Source: Adenophora triphylla var. japonica (Eukaryota; Streptophyta; Magnoliopsida; Asterales; Campanulaceae). From it: 64,000 nt of DNA. Numbering within the stretch: the first letter of the stretch is position 1; every line of letters begins with the position of its first letter. The notes under the pieces were generated by a model that saw only the letters and a list, made by a program, of their open reading frames with translations, was not told the DNA's origin and did not search any database. Below are positions 12,067-23,365 of this stretch, piece by piece. The position numbers were made by a program, and so were the translations under genes. Location: NCBI GenBank assembly GCA_022495995.1, contig JAFEMH010002502.1:124001-188000 (forward strand), read 5' to 3'.

Positions 12067-14564
12067 CTATTACTCTCTGACCCGTGCCAATGGCACGGGA
12101 TAGTATGCATGGGTGGTCAAGTGAATAAAATTAAAAGATAAATACCATTATAAGTATCCAATGTCTCAAAATTCCTAATATCTCAAAATTCATGAAAATA
12201 GAATAGCAAACAATCACAAACTATAAACTGATATTGCCTAAGTTTATTCTTAACTCTTACATCAACTTGAAAGTATATGAAAATTCAAATGTTAGATTGA
12301 AGTATCAAACTGAAAATGTGAAAGAATCTAAAGATGCACAAATAATATCAAATAGAGTAGCAAACAATCACAAACTACAAACATATATTGCCTAAGTTTA
12401 TCCTTAACTCTTGCATCAACTTGAAAGTAAATGAAAATTCAAATGTTAGATTGAAGTATCGAACTAAAAATGTGAAAGAATCTAAAAGTGCACAAATAAC
12501 AATAAATGTTCAAATTTATGGTATTTACCATAAGGGATGAACATTGGTTCACCGTTTTTGAAGTTGCAAAGATGGATTTCTCAATAAACCATTTCCATAT
12601 CACTCTCAAATTCCACATACATATTAATCTTGGACTTTAACATAACTCAATTATGATTGAAACAGAATTGTGCCAGAAACAAAGTATTATAAGCAATCAC
12701 AAAATTACATCAAAAGCCCCTATCCTCATCATTACCTTTTCACGATACTTTCTCCACTTCGATCCTGTTACAAAATAACAAAACCATGCAAATAAATGAA
12801 TCATCCCATATATCTTCATACGTCAACTGTGGCGGAGTCATTTGTGACTCGGTTGGAGCTTCAATATCTTGCAAATCTTCTGTCGAACGCGGGAAAACCT
12901 ATTTAAAACATGCATTAGATCAATATATACACATATAGTTATATATAAATGTGTCATATTATCGATATTAGGTCCTGCCATTTAGTTAGTTAGTTATCCA
13001 TCCCATTATAAATCTCTTAACTTTATTTTTCAGTTAATTTAATTGAAATTTAACAAAAAAGTTACTAAAATTCATTTATTCATAGAATTTTAAAAATTAT
13101 TAATACAACAATATATTAAATTTTATAAAATTTATTTAATATGAAACAGCTGAAGTATACTGATATCACGAAAAATAGAGAGAAATTGTGATTGATAAAT
13201 TCAGGGATAATTTTAGAAATCGGTTAATGAGAGTCGTTGGATTAAAGCATTGATAATTAATATTACAGTTAGAATTGAAGAAGAAAATAAATTATCAAAT
13301 GACAGCCTTTGGATCGTAGCGATTATGGATCGATATTAACCGTTCTTTGTGTAAAGTCAATAGGCGATTATGAACTGAGGTGAGAGAGAAAATGAGATAG
13401 AAAATAGTAATACGATAATCGTTATGAGTATTACAAATGAGTCTCATTAATAAATAAATATTATATACTTTCGTTCATAGAAAATGAGACTTATCAATAA
13501 GACGCTCTAGATGACAAAATAGGTAAGATTATTCGGAATAGAAGTAGAAGAAGTATTGCGTTAAATTAAGGTCAAAATATGCATTATGGCTAACGGAAGT
13601 TAGTCATGAAACTAACTCCGGGTAATATGTAATGTGAAATGATCAAATTGTCCCTTAAAAAAAGATGTCCATGATATATGACTTGAAAATATAACATCAT
13701 ATTTTTTTTATTTGCAACAAAATATAAAAATAAATACTCCCTCCGTCTCAAAAAAATTTAGATCACTTTGACTTTAATAGTCAATCGAATTTTGATCGTA
13801 ATTTTATGAAAATTTAGAGATTTTATGCAATTATAAAAATTGTTATTGTTTTACCATTAAAAATACTATCAATAACATTTTTTAGAATTTATTCCTAATT
13901 TTTTATAAAAATATGTCAAAATTTGATTGAGTTGATTCTGCGAAATAAAGGGAGCGACCAGATCTACACACTTTTATTTTTAAAAAAGTATATTACAAAA
14001 GTAACCAAAATCCATGTCAGTTAAATTGTAAATTGAGAGAAAGTCAGATAGTCGGTACACACAACCAGACCACTTGCTTGTATTCTTTCCATTTACATTT
14101 GAATTGAAAATGTTGGTACACGCCAATTTCCAAATAATAGTTATGTATATTATTACTACATTAATACACTTCCGTACCGTCCCACGTGAATGAAATTTTT
14201 TAGTCAAATTGATGTAACTTTGATCAATAATTTAAATAAAATATAGTGATTCTAATAAAAATTTAATTTTTTTATTATAACACAATTAATAATATTTTCA
14301 ATAATCATTTTTAAATTAATATTTAAAATTATTGCAATTTGACTAAAAGTCTCGTGATGCAAGGAGTATGTATTGAAATCGAAACCGCCAATCTACAGCC
14401 GTATGATCAAACAAATTGAAAAGAAATTCAACGATTGAAAATAAAAAAAGTTAAAACTGATGTTGGAGGTGAGAATCAATCCTGTCTACTCTTTGTCTTT
14501 TCTGAAACACAATCCTAGTCACTCATTGTGTGGCGGTTATTCTTGACCTCTATTGTATTATAGA
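12067..14564 (-). mobile_element. Helitron B
   Basis: Near-duplicate of A without the 10700 MITE. 5' end TCTATAATACAATAGAGGTC from 14564; 3' hairpin 12081-12099. The terminal tetranucleotide reads ATAG rather than CTAG on the minus strand (12070-12067). It abuts the 5' TC of A at 12066. No coding region recognised. Confidence -1.
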
Positions 14565-15203
14565 CTAGTACTTTCCTACCCGTGCCAAGGCACGGTGACA
14601 GTACGACATAAATATAGTGTGTTTGAGATCAAACTCTCAAAATGCATAAGTCTAGTATCTATCATCAAATTGTAAACTCTTAAAATTTTCATTTGATTGC
14701 AAGAACGACAATATTAATGATCCATTACATACATAATAGTTCCTGATTTTTAATTGAACATTTCAAAAATAAATCTGTCTATTTGGTATTTGTTACAAAA
14801 AGAAAAATAGAAAGTAAAATCACATTCTACAATATAGCCAAAATAAGATTGACAAAATTCAATTTTATTATTATAACCAAAAAGAAAATTATAAGAAAGT
14901 ATGATTTCAATTAACTAAAGTTAACCAAATTACATAATCCCAATCCCACCCACTTTCCTCTTTCCCCTCACCCTCCTTACCTCACCCTCTTTCATGTAAC
15001 CTCAAACCCGCTCACTATCCTTTGAGTTGCAGTTTTCCAAACTTCCAATACTATTATAGAGAAATCATGCTCTAAAATGATACACTATCGAAAATAAAAT
15101 CTTGACCAAGTATATCAATTATTCTGAATGCCTGCAATAACAAAGCTAAGTAAAGACATGGAAACAAATTGCAAATATTCTTGAATAACAATAGCAAGCT
15201 CAC

Positions 15204-15280
15204 CTTATAAGATATCTCCCCAAACTTTTCAGCACTTTCAAGAAAGTTTGACTTGGTGAATAAAAGTACTCATTCCAAAG
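15204..15280 (-). pseudogene. Possible captured exon fragment in Helitron C
   Basis: 77-nt segment bounded on the minus strand by a good acceptor (ATATTTCAG) and a donor (GTGAGC). One frame is open (starts LWNEYFYSPSQTFLKV). Helitrons capture exons, but I do not recognise the protein and chance is possible. Confidence -1.
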
Positions 15281-16723
15281 CTGAAATATATGTTACTTAT
15301 TGCATGAAAATATCACATCCGACCTTAAATGAGATTGAGTTGGTGTCACATGACTGAAAAGAAAATGCTTATTAGATAATATCATAACATTATGCAAATT
15401 ATGTGCACTAAATTTGATTATACTTACAAAAGTTTTAAGAGTTGAAGAAGAACCGAATTAGTACCCTCGTCAATCTGTTTCATCAACCACTTCCCAATCC
15501 CACCCCTCTTTCATTCAAAACAATCACTCCAACTATTACTATGTAACCCACCCAACCCTACACTCCTTTATGTAAACTTCATACACTCACTCTTCTATTC
15601 ATTTTTAACCTAAAAAAATAACAACACCCATCCACCCTTGTATTCTTATTCAACATATACAGTCTCAAAATAAAAAGACAACTAATCATAGGCATGACTG
15701 CAATTGACGTATAGTATTCTTTTTTTCTCATTTTTGTTTGTTCGTGTATCTGTAGGGTTTTTTATAGATATGTTTGGAGAAATTTACCTTTGTTCTTGGC
15801 TCTCAAAGTTGTTGCTTCTTGGTTATGTTTCCCTTTTGTTCTTATCTTTCTACTTAATTTACAACAATGACACAAAAATTTACATTCTCCCATGAGGATT
15901 TTTCCATTCGAAGATACAATGAGGTGTTGTGAGTGGGTAGGAGAGAGAAAATGAGATAGAAAATAGTAAGGCGATAGTCATTATAAGTATTAAAAGTGAG
16001 TCTCATTAATAAATAAATATTATATACTTTCGTTCATAGAAAATGAGACTTATCAATAAGACGCTCTAGATGACAAAGTTGGTAAGATTATTCGGAATAG
16101 AAGTAGAGGGAGTATTGCGTTAAATTAAGGTCAAAATATGCATTTTGACTAACGGAAATTAGTCATGTAACTAACTCCGGGTAATATGTCATGTGAAATG
16201 ATCAATTTGTCCCTAAAAAAAAAGATGTCCATGATATATGACTTGAAAATATAACATCATATTTTTTTTATTTGCAACAGATTATAAAAACAAATACTCC
16301 CTCCATATCGAAAAATTTAGATCACTTTGAATTTAATGGTGAACTCAATTATAAAAACAAATACTTCCTCCATCTCGAAAAATTTAGATCACTTTGACTT
16401 TAATGGTCAACTTAAACAAATTTTGATCATAATTTTATAAAAATTTAGATATATTTATTCAATTATAAAAATTGTTATTGTTTCACCATTAGAAATACTA
16501 TCAATAACAATTTTTAGAATTTCATGAAAATATCTATATTTTTCTATAAAATTATTCATATTTTTTTTATAAAAATATATTAAAATTTGATTGAGTTGAT
16601 TCTGCGAAATAAAGGGAGTGGTCAGATCTACACACTTTTATTTTTAAAAAGTATATTACAAAAGTAACAAAAATTCATGTCAGTTGAATTGTAAATTGAG
16701 ATAAAGTCAGACAGTCGATATAC

Positions 16724-16728
16724 ACAAC
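16724..16728. other. Left target-site duplication of the Tat element (ACAAC)
   Basis: ACAAC at 16724-16728 is repeated at 28619-28623. Helitrons A and B show the uninterrupted target (GGTACACACAACCAGACCAC), confirming both borders. Confidence -1.
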
Positions 16729-16946
16729 TGTAAGTACCCAAATCTGGCTCATGCCTTCCGGTTAAGTTTCTCGGCAATTCCCCGAACTTTCCTAAAGTTC
16801 AGGGGCAATTTGGGAACTTTCTCAAACCTTCCAAGGGGTGAAGGACTTGTTAGGAATTAAAATTTCACATAGTCCCTCGTTGGAAAGAGCTTCTAGAATG
16901 CCACCTTGCATGGTTCTAGAAATAAGCTGAGTCACTAATGGATAAG

Positions 16947-16986
16947 ACCGCACGGCTTCATTAGCCAAGGGTTACAGCCGCACGGC
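16947..16986 (+). promoter_or_regulatory. Twin GCCGNNCGGC motifs upstream of the LTR TATA box (Tat element in C)
   Basis: ACCGCACGGC and GCCGCACGGC, each followed by TTCATTAG, 28-30 bp apart; the second ends 23 bp before the TATA box. Arms GCCG/CGGC form an inverted repeat. The 3' LTR has the pair at 27053-27092, with the first copy mutated. Related motifs recur at 18903, 18933, 25502 and 25531. Confidence -1.
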
Positions 16987-17009
16987 TTCATTAGGAAGCA
17001 CAAATCTGC

Positions 17010-17019
17010 CTATAAATAG
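17010..17019 (+). promoter_or_regulatory. LTR TATA box
   Basis: CTATAAATAG followed by GGCCTCCTCTATTC, a typical plant LTR core promoter; repeated in the 3' LTR at about 27115-27125. Confidence -1.
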
Positions 17020-18516
17020 AGGCCTCCTCTATTCATTTTGATATACAATTTTTGCACTGTCACTCTGCCAAAATCACTCCACGAATTTTCAGAAAACAGA
17101 AACCTCTCAAAATCACCTCCTTCCTCTCCAAAATCCCTCCAAAGTTACTCCTTCCTTAGGAAAGCTTCAAGGAAGATAGAGGAACACCACCATTGGTAAC
17201 CTCTCCTCTTTTTATCCTTGAAATAAACTTGTTATTCTTGTTATATTGCTCCTTGCCATTTATATTGCTATTTACTTGCTTTATATGTGATTTATTGCTA
17301 TAAAAATCAAGTCTTTACTATGTAGGTCATAATACCCCCCCATTCCCCTATCACATGGGATTCATGGAGGATCCATCCCAAGTATGAACAATAAGACCAT
17401 AAATGGCTTGTTCTAGGGTGGATCTCTCACATGATGATGTGAAAATGTCATCTTTTCCATATAAAAATGTCATCTTTTTATTAAAAATGTCATCTTTATT
17501 CATATGAATGTCATCCCCTTCCCATAGACCTTGCTTCCAAGGATTGCCCACCTAAATGGTTCTTAAAGGACATAGAAAAGCCATAAAGGTCCTCCCTTTA
17601 CATTCCTAGTCCTAGCTTGAATAGTATTCATTACATATGTTTGCATAAAAAATGTCATCTTTACTTTAAAAATGCATCCCCCATGTCCCTCATGGTTGGA
17701 TCACTCTTCAAGGATTGCCTAGTGACCTTCATAAGGCACAAAAGGGCATATGATGAGTATAAAGATCCAATCTTTATACCCCTCCCCTTTGTCCCTTTGA
17801 TACTTGAAGCATCTCTTGGGGCGTAATGGTGTAAAGGTCATATCTTTACATCATTTCCTCCACATAAAGATGCCATAGTCGGATATTCCTTTAGAAAAGG
17901 ATGAACTTGAGCCCCTACATCTCCGATCATCACTTGAGACGAGCACAAATGTCCCTATCAAGCTCAAATCGTCTCAAGATGTAGGATTGATGGGCAAAGG
18001 TCCTTCCTTTCTAAAGAGTCTCATTCTTGGACTATAAAAGAGGTGTCCCTATTCTGATCACATGTGACCCAAGGTCTCATAATGATGATCGTAAGTCCAA
18101 GATGAGCACGGGATCAAAGTCCCGAACATATCAAAATCCAAGGAATCCCGAGCGATAACCAACTCATGGTTTATACGTCCGGAAGACCACTTGGCACATT
18201 CCCCCCTTTATCAAAACACATATCCCACACACGAAAGCACAAAGGCAAGCACGAAAGTCGGATCTTGGAAGACTTGTTTCGACAAGGCTCCTTGGGTAAA
18301 CGCCAAACGTTCTTCCCAAGGGGTAACTTAACCTCCGGACCCTAATCCTTTTTTTCAAAGTTTTGAGGAAATCAAAATGGCGTGGCGACTCCGTTTTTCA
18401 ATTTAAACCGGATGTCTTTAAACCGATGTGAGACGGTGACCCCCTTACACGAGAAAGCGGTTCAATACACAAATAAAAAAAGAGTGCCGCGATCTTGGGC
18501 ACCACATTTCACAGTT

Positions 18517-18534
18517 TGGCGACTCCGCTGGGGA
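18517..18534 (+). other. Primer-binding site (tRNA-Arg)
   Basis: TGGCGACTCCGCTGGGGA three bases after the 5' LTR end. It is complementary to the CCA-tailed 3' end of plant tRNA-Arg (known tRNA sequence, from memory), the usual primer of Ogre/Tat elements. Confidence -1.
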
Positions 18535-20282
18535 CTAACCAAAAAAGCTTTTATTTTTAATAAAAAAATATGATACTTGGTATATAGGTGGAAACCATTA
18601 AACTTCCCGTTATCGCCTCCTCACCCGAGTCTGGGATAAAATATGGTCTAACAATGCCACGTATCGGTATCCTTTTTGAAAAAACAAGAAAAAAGCTTTT
18701 TTGAGTGGGTTAGCCTTCCGCCGCGGATTCGATTCTCGTGCTTGCCTTATTTCTCATGTTTTTTGCATGCATTTTGGGTTTTGGGATTGTGCACATTCTG
18801 AATACTGAACAGGAAGCCTTCTGGAGATGAAAAGGTGCCAAAAAGTTCGGGGAAACAACCTGCAAATGAAAAAAATTGGAACCTGGAAAATTGCTTGATC
18901 CAGCCGTACGGCTTGATCCTCCCTGGATCCTAGCCGGGCGGCTTCATTGGCAATTCCACCAGGACACAATCTGAGGTTAATCTGGCAGCTTAGGCAGCTT
19001 GGGGCTATTCAGTTCCAAGACTGACCGGGCTCCAGAAAATTTACGTGCTTAACTGTTGCATTTCCCCCGTCCCGAAAAAATCATTCCTTTTAAAACACAT
19101 TTCTGAAAATTTCTGTTTTAACTCAAAAAGGAACATTTTTAGGAGGCCGCACACTACGCGCACCATTATATCCTGTACACTTTGCACACACATCCTTCAA
19201 CCCGGGATGGTTGTTCAGTTGCAGTCACGGAAAGCCTTACGATGCTCCCGGGCGCGCACAGAATCATCCCAAACTCCCCATAGCAGCCAGTGTCGACCAA
19301 TGCACAGTCCGTGTCACACATTTTAAAAACGTGACTTTTGGTTGGTTTTTGGTATAGACCGTGTCATATAGCCAAATTGCATACCCCCGTAAAGGTCAAA
19401 CCTTAGCCCATGACGGAAGTCAAGATCCTTCGCGCAAGCGAAACTCTGCCGAAATTCCGCCAAGGAAAATTGGCAGAATCTTGACTCCGGCATTGACTTT
19501 GACTTTGACCCGCACGGGATACGTAAGAGTCAAGCCCGAGTCCGTGCCAAAAAAAAATCAAAAGATCTTTCGCGCAAGCGAAGCTCTGCCGAAATTCCGA
19601 CAAGGAAAAATTGGCAAGATCTTGACCCGGCATTGACTTTGACTCGCACAATGTATGCAACAAAGTTCAATGTGACACTGTGTCATCTGGCTTTTACCGT
19701 CCGACCCATGCCTATTATCTTCTTGGACAATGCCAAAAAGTTAAAACGCCAATCGCGCAAGCGAAACTCTGCCGAAATTCCGTTAAGGCTGAAAGACGAG
19801 ACTTTCCCGGCATTGCCTTGACTATAATCTGCATCGCTCGTGCGTTAAAAGTTCCTATGACCCACTAGACCCATTAGGAGCGTTCTTCTCTCTCGATCGA
19901 TGGGATCCGCGTGCCCTATAGGACCCTCGCCCGGGGCTGTCCACCCTGGGAGGTCGAAATACAGGTGGAAAACGAGGGGCTTATAGACGTAGTGACGGAA
20001 CCCACTGATCCAGGATCTAGAGTAGTTGCGAAAAAGAAGGGCAACCCCTTTTCCAACCAAATAGAAATTAATAAAAGACACTGTTTTAAGTAAACTGAAA
20101 GATTCTTAATTTGCATATTGCTTGAGCCTTCAGCCTAAACACCTATCCCAGAGTCTAAACCTCGCCTATCCCTTTCCCGCAGTGAGAAAGAATCGGGTGA
20201 GAACACCGGGTCAGCAGTTTGTCGGTGCAGGAGTCTCAGATAATCCATCAAAATCGTCAGTCTCAACATCCCAGTATCAAGA
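18535..20282 (+). other. Long untranslated leader of the Tat element
   Basis: 1.75 kb without a supported gene. Contains GCCGTACGGC (18903-18912) and GCCGGGCGGC (18933-18942), the same motif type as in the LTR. A segment containing the hairpin TCGCGCAAGCGA plus CTCTGCCGAAATTCCG occurs three times (near 19430, 19570 and 19752). A canonical gag with a zinc knuckle is not found here. Confidence -1.
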
Positions 20283-21077
20283 ATGGCCAATGTGGTAATC
20301 AAAAACGGTGATAACCAAGTACTTGGAGGGGTCATCCCAGCTCAACCCAAACCCCACATTTGGTATGATGTGTGTGATTGTGATGGCTGCTTAGAAGACG
20401 CTTACCAAGACTGGATTAACGAGGATGCTCCCTCAAAGAAGAGGAAGAAGAAGAAGTCCATGCAACAAAAATTGAAGGAAAGGTACGAAGCAGGAGACAA
20501 GAGTGTGGGAACTCTAGGGGAGCCCTCTGGGAAATTCGACCATTATGTCAGTTACGCCAAAGAGCCCATTAAGGAACCCGTCAGCCAAAACAAAGTCCAG
20601 CCCGACACTCCCGTCGTCATTGATCTTCTTGAAGCAGAGAACTCTGAGTTTGTTGCCATTGTGAAGTTCAATGAAAAGCTAGCAGACTTGGAGGCAGAAT
20701 ACAAGACTCCCATAGAATACATGGTTAATCAGGGCAGAATCAAAGTCTCACCCAAAGAAGACTTCATCAGCATCATCCAGGCCAACCCTCATGTTGGCTA
20801 CGCAGACAAGGTTGTGATATCAAAGATCGGCAGAGAGAAGATGACTTATCAGCAGTGTATTGACAAGATGAGCCAGACCCTCCAGTCCATGAGTTCGGTT
20901 GTCACGGACGAGCTCGCTGAGAAATTGCATCAGGCTTCTCTAGATCCCCTCACCATCTTCCCAAGGTACCGACCTACGAATGATTTCCGAAAAGTTTTCG
21001 ATCAGTTTGAAGTTTCCATCTTTTTGAAGAACGCCGATAAGACTGCTACTCCCCAGGGCAACGGCAGTAAAGAGTGA
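20283..21077 (+). CDS. Tat-element ORF upstream of pol, unknown function
   Basis: 264 codons, ATG to TGA, uninterrupted, in a different frame from pol. The protein has a Cys cluster (CDCDGC, residues ~32-37), a very basic run KKRKKKK (~53-59) that could be a nuclear localisation signal, and a charged helical C-terminal half. I do not recognise it: no CCHC knuckle, capsid motif or protease DTG/DSG motif is visible. Ogre elements are known to carry an extra ORF of unknown function before gag; this could be a counterpart, or the remains of a diverged gag. Intactness beside a stop-ridden pol is notable. Confidence -1.
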   Translation: MANVVIKNGDNQVLGGVIPAQPKPHIWYDVCDCDGCLEDAYQDWINEDAPSKKRKKKKSMQQKLKERYEAGDKSVGTLGEPSGKFDHYVSYAKEPIKEPVSQNKVQPDTPVVIDLLEAENSEFVAIVKFNEKLADLEAEYKTPIEYMVNQGRIKVSPKEDFISIIQANPHVGYADKVVISKIGREKMTYQQCIDKMSQTLQSMSSVVTDELAEKLHQASLDPLTIFPRYRPTNDFRKVFDQFEVSIFLKNADKTATPQGNGSKE

Positions 21078-21179
21078 AACCCCAGTCCAACCCGTGTCAA
21101 ACACTTCGAGTCAATAAGTAGTGTAGGGTCCAGAGTCGTTAGGGTTAAGAGTCATGTGAGTCAGGAGTCTTCGAATTCC

Positions 21180-22678
21180 AATCCTCCGAGTCATCTGAAG
21201 GCCTCACGCCTGAAGATTATGAACATGTAGCCAATGTCATCTTTCCTTTCGCTTTGAATGAAATGATAGATCTTTCTGAGTATCCCCTTATTGCCAACTT
21301 AACAAATGATAAATTAACTAATAACTTAACAACAGTTAATAATGAATCATTTGAACAAGATGCAAACACACTAAACTAACAATACATTAAAGAAATCTTT
21401 AAGCAGGTTACAGACAAAGAAGAAAATTGGGCCCAAGCTGCCGAGGAGGTTTTGACAAGTGTTAACTTGGGTACTGTTGAGGAACCTAAAGAGACACAGA
21501 TTGGGAACTTCTTCCAAGGGGTTGAACGGGACAGACTGGTCAATCTGCTCATAGATTACATGTATGTGTTTGCATGGTCATATAAGGATATGCCGGGGCT
21601 AGACAGTTCGATTGTGGAGCACAGAATCCCTCTAGAACCAGATGCCAAGCCAGTAAAGCAGAAACTGAGAAAGATCAAGCTAGAGTGGTCTCTACAGGTC
21701 AAAGAAGAGATTGAGAAGCTATTGCGGGTAGGATTTATTAGGGTCATCGAATATCCGACATGGTTATCCAACATCGTGACTGTGACTAAGGCCAATGGGA
21801 AGGTGCACTGTTGTGTAGATTTCCGGGATCTGAATAAGGCCAGCCCCAAAGACGACTACCCCTTGCCAAACATAGACATTCTGGTGGACGCCACTGCTAA
21901 CTACGAAGTCAAATCCTTCGTTGATGGCTTTGCCGGCTACAACCAGATCAAGATGGCCGAGGAGGACCAAGAAAAGACAGCCTTCACCACACTGTGGGGA
22001 ACATACTGCTATACTGTGATGCCTTTTGGGCTTAAGAATGCCGGGGCTACGTATCGGGCAGCGACTGCACTCTTTCACAACATGATCCACAAGGAAATTG
22101 AGGTCTATGTAGATGATATGATAATCCATTCCAAAGGCGAGGATGGACAACACTTTGTCGACCTGCGAAAGTTCTTTGAGAGGCTAAGACAGCATTCCAT
22201 GAGACTGAACCCTGCCAAATGCACCTTTGGAGTGACAAGGGGAAAAGTGCTTTGGTATATAGTCACAGAGCGAGGTATTGAAGTCGATCCCCGAAAGATC
22301 AAGGCCATTATGGATATAAGGCCACCTCGAACCCAGACAGAGGTCAAAAGCTTTATGGGTAAATTACAGTACATCAGCCATTTTGTCAACCAGCTGACTA
22401 CCATGTGCGAGCCCATCTTCAAGCTCATGAAGAAGAATGCAGACACAGAATGGACTGAGGAATGCCAGGATGCGTTTGACCAAATCAAGGCGTACCTAGT
22501 ACATCCCCCAGTGCTATGCCCCCCGCATGGACAAAAACCTCTTCTGCTCTATCTCACTGTCACTGATACGGCAGTTGGGGCTATGCTTGCTCAGGAGAAG
22601 AAGGACTCTCGGGTAGAAAATGCCATTTACTTTGTCAGCCGGAAGCTGCAAGGAAGTGAGCTCAATTACTCAGCGTGA
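21180..22678 (+). pseudogene. pol part 1: reverse transcriptase and start of RNase H
   Basis: The open part is 21452-22678; the frame can be followed upstream to ~21180 across a TAA at 21377. RT blocks are clear: WLSNIVTVTKANGKVHCCVD, FRDLNKASPKDDYPLPNID, SFVDGFAGYNQIKM (first catalytic Asp), MPFGLKNAGATY and EVYVDDMIIHSK (catalytic YVDD near 22106). One residue seems missing after GATY. The gypsy RNase H domain begins near LLLYLTVTDTAVGAMLA; the frame is broken by TGA at 22676-22678, inside the conserved NYSA-EKTCAGLV segment. It would copy element RNA into cDNA in virus-like particles; as it stands it cannot make full-length pol. Confidence -1.
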
Positions 22679-23365
22679 GAAAAGACTTGTGCAGGACTGG
22701 TCTGGGTAGTCGGTAAGCTGAAGCATTACATGCAAGCCCACTCTGTGAACTTGGTCTCGAGAATGGAACCCATCAAGTACATCTTTGACAAGCCTTCCCT
22801 TTCGATGCGTCTAGCAAAGTGGTCGTTCTTCTTGGCTGAGTATGACATCAACTATGTGACGAAAAAGGCAATCAAGGGTCAAGCGTTGTCAGACCATCTG
22901 GCAAACTTCCCTAGCAATGAGGACCGCGGGCCTGAACCCCAATTCCCAGATGAAGGAATCTTTGTAGTTGAGCCTGAGAACCGATGACAACTTTTCTTTG
23001 ATGGAGCTGCTAACAAGAGAGGAAACGGCGTAGGAATGCTGCTGGTCGATCCGAAAGATGAGCACACGCCAATAACCATCAAGTTGAACTTCCCAGCCAC
23101 GAACAATGCCGCAGAGTATGAAGCTTGCATTGCTGGTTTAGAAGCTGCCTTAGAAAGGAATGTCAAGGAGCTCGAGGTCTATGGAGACTCAGCCTTGATC
23201 ATCAACCAGGTCTCCAACAAGTGGAAGACTGTGGATTCTAACCTTCAGAGGTATCATGCCTACATGGAAGAGTTGACTGAGTAGTTCAAAGAAGTAACCT
23301 TCCATTACCTGCCAAGGGACAAGAACAGATTCGCAGATGCCTTAGCTACTCTAGCCTCATTGGTA
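22679..23365 (+). pseudogene. pol part 2: end of RNase H, linker and archaeal-type RNase H
   Basis: Continues in the RT frame. RNase H end: KTCAGLVWVVGKLKHYM and FLAEYDINYVTKKAIKGQAL. After TGA at 22985-22987 comes a second RNase H of archaeal type: LFFDGAANKRGNGVG (Asp), NNAAEYEACIAGL (Glu), VYGDSALIINQ (Asp) and, past a TAG at 23282-23284, DKNRFADALATLASL (Asp). A second, archaeal-type RNase H is a hallmark of the Tat lineage. Three stops, consistent with C-to-T or G-to-A decay. Confidence -1.

Larger units (their letters stand above)
16729..18513 (+). repeat. 5' LTR of the Tat element
   Basis: Starts TGTAAGTACCCAAATC and ends CACCACATTTCACA. Contains the motif ACCGCACGGC/GCCGCACGGC (about 16947-16986), TATA box CTATAAATAG at 17010-17019, repeated ATGTCATCTTT words (17446-17510, 17648-17690) and an internal PBS-like TGGCGACTCCG at 18383-18393. 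Short frames in it are not genes. Confidence -1.

Noticed and set aside
11482..14207. Pair of similar 75-residue minus frames in Helitrons A and B as a conserved small gene
   Set aside because: A and B are copies of each other, so conservation is expected; the frame overlaps a MITE end and has no coding signature.
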